DNA from: Glandiceps talaboti
Lineage: Eukaryota; Hemichordata; Enteropneusta; Spengelidae
Direction of reading: 5' to 3'
DNA: 50,000 bases
NCBI RefSeq assembly: GCF_964340395.1
Contig: NC_135570.1
Coordinates: forward strand, 14,282,822 to 14,332,821
Shown here piece after piece: positions 23,511-36,990 of the stretch. The first letter of the stretch is position 1. Every line of letters starts with the position of its first letter. The notes below the pieces were generated by a model. The model searched no databases. It was given only the letters and a program-made list of their open reading frames with translations, and was not told where the DNA came from. Position numbers and translations under genes: made by a program.

Positions 23511-26040
23511 ACACATACAGACAAACAGTACCTCTTCTTTAGTTACGCAAATATGAAAATATGCCATGGCTACTGTTATAAATTATAACTGATATATAGT
23601 ACAGATAGATGAGCAAACTGAAGATTGCACAACATTTCCTCATTGTCTAGGGAAGATGGAGAGAGACAAAATATAATTGGTTTGCTGAGTATGCCTATTA
23701 TCATTAGCATAGGAAGGTAAAATGTGAATATATGATAGCGGCACAAGATATGCTAGTACTGTATGTACTTCATGATTTTGACAAGTTACATTGTAAGCAT
23801 ACAGCTAGCAGTGATATTGAAATAATACTCAGAAAACTTAGACAACAATTAGTTGATTGGTGGTTTGTTTGTATTAGTTATTGGATGTGAAGTTGGGACA
23901 TGATGTTGGACAAGGTCTTTCTGTACCTGTCCAAAGTAGGATTCATATGTACGTGGATACATGTACGAGAGCACCTGTAGTTGTTGAAGTCTGCTCTAGC
24001 CACAAGTAACTAAGTTTGTATGTGAGAAAATACCTGGTAAAACAATATGCCGGTATGGTTCCCTGCAAGGCAGTCATGTACACTGCCGTTACTGCATCAT
24101 TAGTGGAAGCGCAATATTGAAAACACCAGGTGTATTGTCTGTTTCGGATAGTATTGCCTAAATTTACCAGCTACTTAAAAGCTTTAAGATTGAACAATAT
24201 TGCATCTCATCTTGGATTGGCATTTCTCAAGGGTGGATGTGTTGTCATCTGTTTTTCCTTGGAGGTGAGAGAAATAATTGGAAATGGAATATTCACTGAC
24301 GCGATGAAGCCTCTAAGATTGAAACGGTTGCTTGGAAACAGTTGATAATATTTGTATTATATTGGCGAGAACAAGTCTATTACATCTTTAACTTACGTGG
24401 AATGGTACAAAATTGGTGTGAGGTGAGCTCTATGCCCTCAGAAAGAAGATTGAGACTTATTTCTTGCAAGTAATTAGTCGAGTGTATGTGCGTTTGACTA
24501 GGGGTGTGTTTCTCAACGGAACAATCAATGATTTAAAACTACAGATTACTTTGTGTTTGTATATAGTGAGGCTTTATTCCACTGTATCAGTGTATGGCAG
24601 AAAAAATATAAATACAAAAAAAAAAGAAAACAAATTGCAGAAAAAAGTACCCTGCTATAATTAGATGGAAGAAAAGGGGACTTACAGATTATTTCAGTTA
24701 ATTGGATGTTGTGTTGTATATATTGCCATTTGCTGATAAAAATTCCATTGACATTAGTAGGGAAACAGATTTCAGCAAGCACATTTTCTGCTTCTGGCAG
24801 GCAATTTACAGTAATGAAGCAATTTGGATGCATTTGTTATAGATGGTTTTCTGCCTGTGATTTGTAATTTAGCGCATGGGCTGTCATGACAAAGCTTACA
24901 CCTGTCACACACCAACCATTGGAGTTACAGTCTGTAGACTACCTTATGCAATATACACACAAACTGACTTTTAAGAAATAGTTTGGATGTTGAATACTAA
25001 GTATTATTACATAATTATGTACCAGAGATTACTTGCAGATGATAAATTATATGCAAATGAGGGATGTACTCATCTGCATAAAAGTGTGTGATTGCACAGT
25101 AGATTTTGGTGTTCTGGAGGAGAGACTTTTGTAACAATAGAACACCATGCCACATGGGTGCCAGCAATGGGTACTCTGGATATTTGCATTTTGTACTCCA
25201 GTTTCAGCTTTTCTGTTATGAATATTAAATTTTGCCTAATTCTTTATCCATAAAAATTAAAATTGTTTTATTCAGCTCAGTGCGACTATTCTGTATGTCA
25301 GTGTTACAAAGATATCAATAACAGAAAAAAGATATAAGAAATACAAATTAAAAAAAAAACAAAAATGCTCTCTTCAAGGAGAGGTGAGTGTATTGAAAGA
25401 CTTTGAGTTCATTAAACATTTACCTGGTTGTAAACTTTTTGATGTAAAGTGAGTAATAATCAGTGCCCGTACAAACAACACAAAACTTAACTACCATGCA
25501 ATTTGAAGTATTACCTTTTGTTTGATATCTACAATCTGACTACTATACTGACATAGTTTTTGGGCCATGGTGAGACTCGTTTCATCTTGATTAACTATTG
25601 ATCGGTTCTATGTTTTGTACTTCTGTGTGTGTGTGTTTTTTTTTAACCTTTGGAGCTTTTATACAAGAAGATGAAAATTGACCCGAGACGAGAGGTGACC
25701 TTTGAACAACCGGTGATAAAGTTGGCAAACAATGTTGTTTGAATGGTTGTTTGTTTTTGTGACAAAGCCAGTGACAGTGAATGTGTTACAGTGTGATAAG
25801 ATTGTTCAATTTGTCAGGCAATATCAGAAAAGGTGATCAAATTGACATTGTTACTGTAACTAATTTTACTGCTAAATTAATCATTTTGAGAACTTAGTAA
25901 TATTATGTCATAGTGTGATAGTGAGTGTTTAGAGTTATATATTGAGAAACAATTTTTTTATTTTTTTTTTAAGTTGGGCAATGTTTAGACTGTTATCTCC
26001 AGAGTTGGGATATTTGAGAAATTCAATTTTGTGAGAGAAT
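23511..26040. other. No gene recognised; non-coding DNA
   Basis: Contains a short (TG)n followed by T9 near 25624-25645, A-rich runs near 24618 and 25350, and one octamer word ATGCAAAT near 25053. Reading frames, e.g. 24130-24345 (+), show no known domain. Confidence 0.5.
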
Positions 26041-26042
26041 AG

Positions 26043-26775
26043 AAAAGCTGTGTGTATAAATTCACATCCAAGGAGACAGAACGAGTCAAATGCAGTTAAG
26101 AATTTCATATACAGCACTGCAGTAAATGACAATGGTAGCAATTTTATATGCACACCATTGCAATACGTGATAATCATTCCAACCGTAACATATAAAACAC
26201 ACTTCCATCAGTCATCCCAACATTTGTTTTCAGTACCATATATCCATTAGGGTTAGACTAAACTGCCCAGCTGATATCCACCATTCCTTTCATTATTACT
26301 GAGCTACAACAGACGACAGCGTGTCACCAACTGTCTTCATTTTCCTGTGTCACTGAGCAGTTCATAGCGGATGTCAAGCGTGACGTGAATAGCGTAATTA
26401 TGTTTATAATCTTTACATTTTTATAGTTCGGTATGACAAAATGATTGAGTTCCTACACAGACACCAGGCATTTCAATCCAACTAAAGGCAAAGTGTTGAA
26501 TGATACAATACATGGCGATTGACACAGTATTCATGAAACACACATCGACTGATGGCTGTTTGTCACGCATAAATGTACATGCATGGTCAGATATGTTAGT
26601 CCTACTTACTACCATAAAATTCATCCATTTTTATGCTTTAATTCACTTTGACAACTTAAAATTCAATAATAAAAATTTGCTACCGTTGTCATTTACTGCA
26701 GTGCTGTATATGAAATTCTTAACTGCATTTGAGTCGTTCTGTGTCCTTGGATGTGAATTTATACACACAGCTTTT
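26043..26775. repeat. Inverted duplication with 97-bp arms (about 97% identical)
   Basis: Left arm 26043-26139 and right arm 26679-26775 are reverse complements with three mismatches and no gap (94/97). The 539-bp spacer shows no inner pairing that I could see. The arms give matching peptides (LPLSFTAVLYMKFLTAF) in opposite frames because they are copies. High arm identity indicates a recent event: a foldback transposon or a local inverted duplication. Confidence 0.9.
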
Positions 26776-26824
26776 TCATTGCCACACAAGTTTTTTTGTT
26801 GACATGTATATGCAAGTCTCACTA

Positions 26825-26951
26825 CTTGAGGAATGAACGGAAGTCGTCATTTGTTGTTATTCCAGAAGTAGACCTACATTTGTGATTTCTTGAGGAATGA
26901 ACGGAAGTCGTCATTTGTTTTGTTATTCCAGAATTAGACCTACATTTGTGA
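26825..26951. repeat. 64-bp direct tandem repeat, 2 copies
   Basis: cttgaggaatgaacggaagt begins at 26825 and again at 26889. The copies differ by one base (agaagtaga / agaattaga) and a short indel in the ttgtt run. Starts about 50 bp after the inverted duplication. Confidence 0.95.
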
Positions 26952-29900
26952 TGTGTGTCACATTTTCTATTGTACTCAATTACATTAACTTCCGTAAATT
27001 TATCAAGCATGAAATTGTATTGTCATGCCAATCACTCGAAATATAGAGCCCTAGATATAGTCAATATTTTCATAGAACATAATTTTGTTATTTAGATGTC
27101 TTCATTTGTAACATAAAACGCTTAGGGGATAATTTATAGGTCTTGTTACTGTTGGACAGACACTAAATTGAGCCTACAAATTCCACTGTTTTTTATGAAA
27201 ATGAGCTTACAAAATGCTGTTACATATATTTTCAAATATTCAATATTGTCTGAAAAACATAACATTGAGAATGTACAGAATTCTGTTATTTACATGTATG
27301 TGAATGTTCATGAGTTGAAATTTTACGCATACAAACTTACAAAATTCTCTTAGATTACATTTTCAAATGTTCAAAAAATGTTGTAACCTTGCAAATGAAT
27401 AGCTGCCTAAAGTATGACTATGCATTATAATGCTGAGCACCAAACTACAGGTAAAATGTAAGGTTATGAGTAATGGAATAAGAGTGTGTGTGAGGATAGA
27501 GGCGTCAGCAATCCAGGTATGGAATCCCAGTGTAATTCTCAGCGTAATAGCCAGCACGTCGCCAGTCTGCTGTCATCTAGATCGATGTTATACATTTGGA
27601 GAGACAGATAAAGTCTGCATAGGAGAGCAATCAGAGATGAATTGGCGTTCCGTATCAGTGTTGAAATCATGGCATGTATTAGAGCATTCCATCAGGCTAC
27701 AACTTCGTATCGTCTTCATTTATGATAAGTGGGGCTGATTCGCTTCCCTCATGTCTGCGGCCAGGTTTTATTTTTACAGGTGCCAACCCTAGACTGAAAT
27801 AAATTATTCATTTCCTGATGCAACGTCCAAGTCGAACGTAGTATGTGGTCAGAATTTAAAAAAAAACGCTGTGAAGTCGCTGCCCTCAGACATCTGTGCT
27901 TTCTGCAGGCATACATGCACCAATATCAACTCTTAGCTCTGGCAACATTTGATGGCAGGCTCCAATAATGCTATTGTACAAATTAAACAGTTGCTGTGAG
28001 GTTAACTAATGAAGATATTCATTGCAGATGTATCGTGCTGACTTATCTTGTTAACAGAAGCTACATGTATGTTCCGTTTGGCTGGTACCAGGTAGTGCTA
28101 ATGTTATTTACAAAGAAGGACCATCTTGACATGAAGGATCTAGAGTTCTTCAATATCTCTTTTCATTCGAGGAAAGTGGCTTGTCTCTACTGCTCAACGT
28201 TTGCAATCAATATTACGTTTGGAAGGTGCTAGAAATCACCAAACAAAGTGACATACATCATGCTTTTAAAATTACTTCTATTGGATTATTTCCGGCTGAA
28301 AGAATGTAATGTTTATTTCAAAAAATGTAAATTTCACTGACACAATCTGATTTGTGTTTGTAATGTTAGAAGTTACTGCTACTTCATGTCTTGTGTTGGG
28401 GTTGGAATTCAAAGGTCGTAATTTTGATGCTGGCAGAGATCAAGGAAAATGTATGAAATGTTAAATTGAATTGACAGATCGATCTAAAAGTGACAGGATT
28501 CTACGGAGCCTGTTTCATTTCATTGAGTGCATCTGCTATCATTATTTTGTCGGTGGTTCAGTGCTTTATCCTGGTATTAGAACTGTTTGTGTAACTTGTT
28601 AAATAGAAAGTCAAGTAAACCATTTGCTGTCATCTATTTACTGCAAAGTATTCCATATGATGTATTCAGAAGCCCAAAGTATTCCGTGTGGTATATCCAG
28701 AACCCAGTGACATTTTTTGTGTAGGATCTATGCTTTAACTTTAAGGACCATATACATTTGTATGTCCATTGTTGATGCCAAGTATGAATATGGTTAGAAG
28801 TTCAAACAAATAAACTTGCTATGTTAGTAGTAGTAGGGCGTTTAAACTACCCTTGTCAGACATCTAGAAAACAAAACTGGGGTCACTCATCTCTTAAACA
28901 GGAAATGGCTGTCTTTTGTGTGAGATGCTCATTAACCTGGCAAGGAATCAATTCATCAATACTCATTAGCAGTGTGAGTACTTGTCTGCTGTGTTGACTA
29001 TGCTAATGGAAATGATTCAGCCATTATAATCAGTACTGCAGTAAAATCTAATTGTACATTTTAGTGAAGAATCAACTGGCAGAAATTACTGCTAGCTAGC
29101 TTGGGGCCCACTGTATTGTCACCACATTCCCCAAAAAGTTGTCCCTACCTGTCGAATCAGTTTATCTTCGCGGGCATTGATTTTAGTCTCATTTCTCTCG
29201 CTATTTTTGGGGTCTACACATCTTATCTTTTAGAATAGGAGAATTTTTCAACTTGATTATTAATATTGTGTGTTGTCGTGATGTATTTTGTATCACACTA
29301 TTGTAACATTGTAAAATGAGAACATACAAGCTCCATCATGAATATTTTGTGTCTTGTTGCAATTCCTGTGATTAAAAAAAAAAGAAGTGAATACGACGTC
29401 AGTGAATGACATGCAGATAGTATTTCCCTGCAAATTGAGAAGGGTCTTTCTTGTAAATGTGTTGATGAACATTTAACAAGAAATGCCGGGTTAATGGAAA
29501 ACGATGGGTGAAAGAGTGTTATGTATTCACATTTATATGCCTCCAGTGACAAAATAATGAAGGTATATTTGACAAGGAACTGTCTGCCACTCTCTAAAGA
29601 GATGTTCTGACTCATATGATTTGCATTAGAGTTATTTTGTTCCTTATTGCTTCAATTTTGGTGATATATAATACTCATTGCACAGGACGTGTTTTATGAA
29701 ACATCATAAGATATCACTGTATTGTCATTGTAAACTTTGAAAATTTCTAAGAATTTGATTATGTATTTTCATACTACCATTAGTTTTTATGATAAAATGA
29801 AATATTATGGTAATGTAAACCAGCAGAGAAATTTGTGGACATAATTTGTGATATTCAAAATTGCACAGTGTCAGAAATGTTGAATAGTCCATGTTCTCTC

Positions 29901-30890
29901 ATGAGGCTGCATTTGTATGTATGTATATATTTCTGTTTTTGTGTGCTACTGTTGTGTCTTTTTAGTGAATGTAAACTTCAACAGTATCTTGGAATGTCTA
30001 TATTTTGTTTACTGACATAGACAGGTTAAGTTGCTGTCCCTAGTCTTGTGGTCGGTGGAAATCAGTAAGGAAATACTTGTGAACTGGTTAGTAAGTTAGG
30101 CATACTATGGCCCGCCTGGGGAGTATCGTTAGATTGATTGATGTAAAACATTGAAGGCCAAAAGGCACATTGGGATTAACATTGCGGTGTGAAAAAACAG
30201 TAGTTTTGTATCTAAAGAGCTATATAGAAAAAAGTTAGACCAGAATTAACATAGAGACTTGTGTATTGGCTTTCTAATGTAGCAATCAGTCCCACCTGTA
30301 CAAGCCTGGATGTTTAGTCAGATTGGCCAGAATATAAGATAGAGAATGATCCTGTTACATTTGTAAATCTGACTGGCCCCATGTGATTAGATAGTGCTAA
30401 TCTAAAAGTGTGGGATGTAAACATTGGGGTTTAACAAGTTGCATATAACTTGTATACATGTGAAATAGATAGGGTTTAGCAGTGTATGTGTGTATGTAGG
30501 TAGGTTGATTGAATGAGTTGCATATAGCTTCTTGTGGTATACGTTTTGTTCATGATTACAAAAACCCCAAATGTCATTTAGGGTCATGAGAGACCGACCA
30601 CCACATCAGATCAGTGGCAGAGGTTTTACTGTACAATTAGGAAAGAAGGATATGCGGGCCACAAAGGTTGGTTTTTCCCCCTTGGTCTGTTTATAGTATG
30701 CAGATTGGGGTTGGTCTTGGTTAGTGTGATAATCTCATGAGACATTTCTGGGTCAAAGTAACACTGATGTATTATGGTATGGGAATTCCTTAGGTTTTGT
30801 CATGAATGGATCGTCATAGGAATTAAAAAGTGAAAAATACTAAAGAACAGTTTTCTCACTAGTCTGTCAATGTGCATTAATTCTATAGGA
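26952..30890. other. No gene recognised; non-coding DNA with minor repeats
   Basis: Near 27170-27380 there are three weakly similar ~80-bp units (cttacaaaat.ctgtta, attttcaaatgttcaa). At 28644-28705 there is a 31-bp x2 repeat (caaagtattcc..atg..tat.cagaa). At 30436-30545 two partial agttgcatata.ctt blocks occur. The 102-codon frame at 27430-27738 (+) has no recognisable domain. Confidence 0.45.
28644..28705. repeat. 31-bp direct tandem repeat, 2 copies
   Basis: caaagtattccatatgatgt followed by attcagaagcc is repeated immediately as caaagtattccgtgtggtat followed by atccagaaccc, with about six changes. Confidence 0.8.
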
Positions 30891-31058
30891 CAGTGTACCT
30901 CTCAAGATTTTGGAATCCTGCTATAAACAGAGAGGGATAAAGCTGATAAAACTAGCAGGTTTGCATGTACATGTATTTTGCCGTAATTTTGAGTGGGAAC
31001 CTCCTTATAAGTTATAGTAATTACTGGGAGAACATCTTGGTATGCCCATAAAACACTG
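30891..31058 (+). repeat. Diverged copy of the ~168-bp interspersed family
   Basis: Exactly 168 bp between cagtgtacct and ataaaacactg. It shares the order tttggaatcctgctata, gagggataa, gctgataaaactagca, attttgagtgggaacc, actgggagaac and tatgcccat..aaacactg with the 20771 copy, with many substitutions. Confidence 0.6.
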
Positions 31059-32762
31059 TAGGATATGAGATGAATGCATATAATTTTTAAAAAAGAGATG
31101 GTTTTTTCCCAGTGTATAAGTGTTATTCTAAGCAGAATTAAATCTGAAGGACATGTACTATATTAGCACAAAATATTTAGTCTGTAGGGAAATTTTTTTG
31201 TTTGCAATGTTTCTGATTGACCACCCCAGAGATTTGAAAACACCAGATGTATAGTACAAGCATATGGCAACATTACAAAAACTGCTACCAGAGTCCCATA
31301 GGAATACATGTATCATCTACAACATAAAGTGAGTCTGAATATACATGGGTTTTTAAACACATCAGCAGAGAGTGTTCAAATACTTGAAGACATTATATTC
31401 TTGTGCAGTATCTTGTTAGACACTCTTAGGTGAGATAACTGGCTAGAAAACTGCTCTGCATTCTACTAAGAATTGTCAACACATACTTGACAATCCGGTA
31501 ATGAACAAGATAATGAGTTGATAAAACTAAGTATACAAGTATGTGTTGGTTTAGATTACACTGAGAGGGTTGTTGAGAGCCCTCAGATAGGAATGCAGTG
31601 GGCCTGAACAGATAGATAGCTCCATAATGGTGATAAGGACTTGAAAACTACAGATAGCAGTACACAGTAATGGACATCACTGTGTGTTTGTTATCAGCTG
31701 ATTGGCTACTAGTACTGCTACTGTAATAGTTATCAGGACAACTTGTGAATTAATGCTACACTAACACGAACACACAGTCATAAACAAGGCTCTGAATGAC
31801 TTTCACTCACCTAGAGTAATACTGTAGGTAAGAATGTAAATCAAATGTCAAATATCAGCAGTAAGTTTAAAAATAGACTTTCGATATTTCTTGTGTGTAA
31901 AAGCAATAGTGCTGTAAGTTACACTAAGTGGTGCAAGTACTACAGTACCATAGAAGGAAAAGATGTTATTTTTAGAATTCTAAAGGTATCTCATTTTTAA
32001 AAAAACCTCTTTCATCACAGGTGTTTGTTTTTTAAACAGATAATTCACATAGTGTTATGGGTCTTGAAGTCTTGTTTTCAGTAACTAGATATTCAACATG
32101 GTTTCTTTAGAAAGGATGACATGTTTGCTGAGATCATGAAGCATACTAGTACCAAATTACCAATGATGTGTTAATGCTGCTGTTTACAACCTGAGGTTGA
32201 TCTCAGCATTGACCCATGTATCTGAACTTGGTATTCCCATTGCCAGTCTGTGTAATGATTAATGGCATTACATATGTCAAGGGTACGCCAACTTATCTCC
32301 CAGCTGACTTACGAAAGAAAAAAAAATCTCTGTGACATGGCGATAATAAATGGAAAAGGGAAAACAGGGTTATAATTTGAAAATAGTAGTCTCAGTTGAG
32401 GAGAGTGATGCAAATTATAAAATGCTGATATGGCTGTGATAAATGTTTTGCCATTATTTTAGCTGTCAGTGAGAAGATAGCCAGTTTGAATGATACGGAA
32501 CCAGGAGAATTCATACAGTATTCACTACTGTAATTGAGGTATACTCAAGTGTTTGTATCTCTGGAGAGACCGTGGCATTGCTGAATTCAATTCAATGTAT
32601 ATTTAATGATAGAAGGAGAAACTCGTATTCTAGCCATACTAAAGTACGTGTATGTGGCCAGTCTAGCCAAGAATGTTGCTCAGCGTGTTATGACTGCACT
32701 GTAAATCATATTATGTGTCCAGAATACTCAAGTGAGACAGACTCTCACAGCAATGCTATTGC
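31059..32762. other. No gene recognised; non-coding DNA
   Basis: Unremarkable AT-rich sequence. The 119-codon frame starting at 32572 runs into the following minisatellite and owes its second half to it. Confidence 0.5.
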
Positions 32763-33106
32763 TAGAGATGATTGCAGCATTTACATACAGCAATCCCAGA
32801 GATTATGGAAGGATATGCATGCAGTCATCATAGAGATGATCACAGCACATATAAATACAGCAATTATAGAGATGATTGCAGCATATGAATGCAGTTCTCA
32901 TAGAGATGATCACAGCACAAGAACACAGTAATCGTAGAGATGATTGCAGCACAAGATTGCAATGATCATAGAGATGATATGCAGCTCAAGAACAAACTGA
33001 TTCAGAGATGGTCACAGCACAAGAACAGAATGATTGCCGAGATAATCACAGCACAAGATTGCTGACAACATAGATACGATCGCAGTGCAAGAACACAGCA
33101 ATCATA
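32763..33106. repeat. ~34-36-bp minisatellite, about 10 copies
   Basis: Units are catagagatgatcacagcac plus aagaacacagtaat, with variation. Two unit types alternate in the first part: those with gatgatcacagcac and those with gatgattgcagca. This hints at an earlier ~70-bp dimer unit. Confidence 0.9.
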
Positions 33107-34936
33107 CTATAGTGGTATTTATGGTGTACATAAGTCTTGAAACCATAGTAACCAAACACCATGGCAACCAAATACATACACTGCCTACCTCCTTAACATT
33201 ACTTGACAGTAAAACATCTCTCCTCTCGTTTCTCTTATCTGCAGCCATAAACAATATACACTCATAGTGGATTTATCTACTTCTGACATAAAAATCTTTA
33301 ACATGATTATTCTTTCTGTTTTACTACAAGATCAAAGAGAAACATTTTATATGGCTATAGTTTCAAGGGGTTTACCATTTACCAGTTTATTGCCCCGAGT
33401 ATGTGATCAGAATCCCTGCTATGATGAGTTCTACACGAAAAAATATAGTTGTATATTTGTCATTGAAATGTAACAAGTCTACCAGTACACTGTATATAGA
33501 TCTTCTATCTAATAGAGAAAGGGTTGTAGCTGGTTGAAAGGCCTCCTATTGGCACAAGCCAGATCTAAACGGTAAAAATAATAGATGACTTTGAATAGCT
33601 CGTAATGGTTGACTAAGTAGCAGGAAGGTTGTGGCATAGAATAGAGAAGTGTTACAGGGGACGATTGTTGATGGTGTGTAGTTACAGTGATGGATGTAGT
33701 GAGATACTGTATTAGTTCTCCTTGGTAGAACCCACTTGTTATCTCCATACATCATTGGACATTAATTAGCCCAGCAGAGAGAAACCCAATATGGCATAAT
33801 TGACCAGTTTTGTACTCGGTGGGAAATCTTGTATCCCTTGCTAATTGGTAGCTCAGTATGTGGTAGAGCGAAGACCCACTGTGCTAATGAAGGCCAGCAG
33901 TTCTCTGACTGTTTGCCCAAACATCCGCAGTATTCACGTCAGTCTATACTCCCATGGACAGAAATGATTGACAAGGAGTCACCATGGATACGTCACCATG
34001 GATATTAGTACAGGTAGAATTATCATCATACTTCCTGTGTCTGTCTTGGCATAAAAAATAGAAGATCAGCAATTTCCTCAGATCTGGTTGAAATTTACAG
34101 GTTTCCTATCTCACTTTGTGAGGAGATTACGCCTACCCAATGCCAATGAATACACATAATGATAATTTGAGTTCTGTAAAAAGCTCATACAAGGCTAACA
34201 AATAAATATATCATACATGGCTGAAATGAATAACATGTTATGTATTCCATCTCAGTGTGTGACCTCGGTCCCTTTTTCCGTTCTTCCATAACTTCCTGTT
34301 TCATTTGGCTATATTGTATTGCATAGTATTGCACTGACAAAATACACAGTTTTCCCGAAATTCAAAGTGATGCTGTCCCCAGATCTCCCAACCTCTCTCC
34401 TTCAACCTCAATTTCAATTAAATCTTGATTGCTTACTTTTTCACAGCCAGACAGACACTATCGCCCTGTCTGGCCGTTGTTGACTCTATGTCAAATACTT
34501 ACAGCATACACAAACTGTTTTGTTGAATGCCATTCTTCTTTTAGTGTATATATACATGCAGGTCATATGTTTGCTCGATAGTGGCACTTGTGTTCCAACT
34601 TCTTCCACGGTTTAGTATGTATGGATCACCTTACCAGGGCTATGAATAGAAAGTATAGTGAGTGAATGAGTGCATGTACTTGTGAGCATGTTTGGAAAGA
34701 GATCGAAATCTAAATGGGTAAACAATTTGAAATAAAATGAAAATATGTACAAGGTAGTTGTCTTTTTCACTGGAATGATTATGGGACTAAGTATGTTTGT
34801 AAAGAAATATGGGACAAATATGTACTTGGTAGTGTACTTTTCATTTTTGACTTGATTCATAGGAATACTTGATATTGCATCTGATCGTTAGCATACAAAG
34901 GAACTACTTTTGCAGTTGTATAGACATGTTGTATTT
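33107..34936. other. Non-coding DNA with one tRNA-like SINE-head candidate
   Basis: At 33849-33868 tagctcagtatgtggtagag resembles a tRNA A-box/D-arm with a small insertion, followed by cgaagacccactgtgctaat. A convincing anticodon stem and B-box are missing, so it is not a tRNA gene but may be a decayed SINE head. The rest is unrecognised. Confidence 0.35.
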
Positions 34937-35102
34937 CAGTGTTGTTGCCAAAGGTGGTAAGTAGGTAAAAATCGATCTGAGTTCCCGGGGTGTTTTACAA
35001 GGACCAAACTATGGTGTAAGATATTGGAATTTGTGTATGCATGCAAAGTTTACCTGATTTCCCCGTATGTTACCAGGGTTCCCAACCCTTCACAAACACA
35101 CT
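34937..35102 (-). repeat. Copy of the ~168-bp interspersed family, inverse orientation
   Basis: Read on the minus strand it runs agtgtgtttgtg.aagggttggg, aaccctggtaac, gggaaatcaggtaaac, ..aactatgg-type centre, ccttgtaaaa, ggaact and ttaccta..accttt. The order matches the 20771 copy. Divergence is considerable in the centre. Confidence 0.6.
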
Positions 35103-36460
35103 TGAGTTTGTGTAGGAGTTCATATCATAGCCACTGTGTGTTTTTTTCATATCGGAAGTTTCAAAAGTAGTTTGAATCTAGTTCTACATCTGTGTTATGT
35201 TCAGTTGTAAATTCTACACTTCTTAGAGTCTGGTAAATCTTACATGTAGCTCAGTGTTGCAAGTGATATATATATACTTAAACTTAATATATGATATGTG
35301 GTCTTCGTTGATCTGTGGATCAGTTGCAGTCAAATAGTTCAAAACCAGTTGTATTGGATGTGGTATGTGGAGAATGGGAACCCTTGTAGTGAGAAGTATT
35401 GAAACTATGGCTAATTTGCAAATACTAGGGTCAACCAGGTCATCGTCAGTAGACAGCACACATCAGACTTGTATCTTTATACAATGTTTAGAAAAGCAGG
35501 CTCATCTCAAGTGAAGAGTTGTCTGCTGGGTATCATGTGTTGCTGATCAATCGTGAGGGATGATCATGATTGCAGTGTGGCAGCTTTATAATGACTTGCC
35601 TTTGGTCGTATAAGAACAGAATGTGTTATATGTGTCCTGAGTTATTTTTCAAACGTTGGGTATCTTTCTTCGCTCAGTTAGAAATTGTATGAAATTTTGA
35701 ACCAAATGATAATTTATTTTCCAAAATCACACAGATATATAGCAAGATATTGAAATTTTGATCGTCTTTGACAAACATTTATGACCAGGTCTTGTTTGTA
35801 CATTGCATGAAAACTACATGTACCTACATGGTCGAACTTCAAGTAAACCGTCATACATGTACTCATTCAAAGTCAATGTTTGTATATAGTAAAATCCACA
35901 GATGGGTAACACATGCGTAGATAGGTCAGTCTTTACCCAAACAATTCCTGGTTGTAAAAAGCATAAAACTGATAGCTCCGTAGCTGAACACTTGCACTGC
36001 TGGTACAGAGAGATCTGTTGAGATAGTAAACCAATGAATTCCAAACCTGTAGTTTGAAAGAGAAGGTTGTAAGAGGGGAATGAAATAATGATTGTAGAAT
36101 GGTTTTGTCTATCACTGGTCTATTAATTTGAAAATAAAAGTAATGTGGATGAGGGAGGCAAGAATCGCAATTAATTTAATTATGGTTCATTGAAGATTAT
36201 GATGTGGAATTCTTGGAATCAGTGCGAGTCAACATTGCAGTGTTCTCCCCCATGCTTGGCAGGTTTCTACCATGCTTCAGAAGTGTTCTACCATATTTGA
36301 GCTTTAGTAATCTTTGAATGACAAAATCATAATAATACTTTTACATGAAGAGAACTGGCTGATCCCCAATGTACAGGGGTGTTTGTGTTAAAATAAACAT
36401 GTCAAAGTTTGTTTCAGTTTTGAACACATGCATATTATATACTGATCACTATATGCGAAC
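35103..36460. other. No gene recognised; non-coding DNA
   Basis: A short duplicated phrase (agtgttct.cc.atgctt / agtgttctaccatattt) occurs near 36239-36297. No other structure or coding potential was recognised. Confidence 0.5.
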
Positions 36461-36464
36461 GGAT

Positions 36465-36506
36465 ATGCAAATTACCATATTTTTATATGTAAATTAATAT
36501 GCAAAT
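36465..36506. promoter_or_regulatory. Closely spaced octamer-like (POU) words
   Basis: ATGCAAAT occurs at 36465-36472 and 36499-36506, with a one-base variant (atgtaaat) between them. All are followed by ta and preceded by at. The three sit in a short degenerate direct repeat, so the cluster may arise from duplication. The octamer is the classical POU-domain site. Any role here is speculative. Confidence 0.2.
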
Positions 36507-36536
36507 TAGCCACCATCCTTGCAATATATGTAGTGG

Positions 36537-36990
36537 GTAACAATTTAGTTGTCATTTTGCAACGAAGGAGACTTATTTATACCAAATGTATAATCACTTT
36601 TCTTGTGTTCCATGGATTAAAATTTGTTAATGTTGTATCCATCATCAAATTCCACTTTCACATTTCAGTGACATGTTAGTGCTGTACTGTGAGCGAACAC
36701 TTTTTCCACAGCAAAGGAGAGTTGTTATTTAAAAATCACTTTCTCGTGCATCATCGATAAAAATTGGTTATATTACCCATCATGTAGATCCAAATCCACT
36801 TTCACATTTCAATAACGGATATTTCACTAGGACTTTAAGTGTCAGGTCACAGAAAAGGCGAACTGTAACTTAAAAAAAAATTGTGAAATAAATCATCACT
36901 TTGCATGTCCACCACGGATCGAAACTATTATTATTACCCATCAGATTGCATGAAAATCAACTTTCACATTTCAATAACAGACATGCTGCA
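36537..36990. repeat. ~150-bp degenerate tandem repeat, 3 copies
   Basis: The anchor aatcactttctcgtgc recurs near 36592, 36733 and 36886. The anchor atccactttcacatttca recurs near 36650, 36795 and 36956, followed by (a)taac(g)gacat. Copies differ widely, so the array is old. Confidence 0.8.

Noticed and set aside
23211-23542. Met-Tyr-Val-Cys and His-Thr-Tyr-Ile repeat frames
   Set aside because: Translation of a simple (ATAC)n/(AC)n microsatellite.
26043-26775. Matching peptides LPLSFTAVLYMKFLTAF in two frames
   Set aside because: Explained by the 97-bp inverted duplication.
32572-32931. 119-codon plus-strand frame
   Set aside because: Its second half is the 34-36-bp minisatellite and its first half has no recognisable domain.
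32763-33106. CRISPR-like regular repeats
   Set aside because: Units are directly adjacent minisatellite repeats without unique spacers, in a eukaryotic context. The same holds for the 42-bp array.
33841-33920. tRNA gene suggested by tagctcagtatgtggtagag
   Set aside because: No anticodon stem or B-box/T-arm that folds properly; at most a SINE head.
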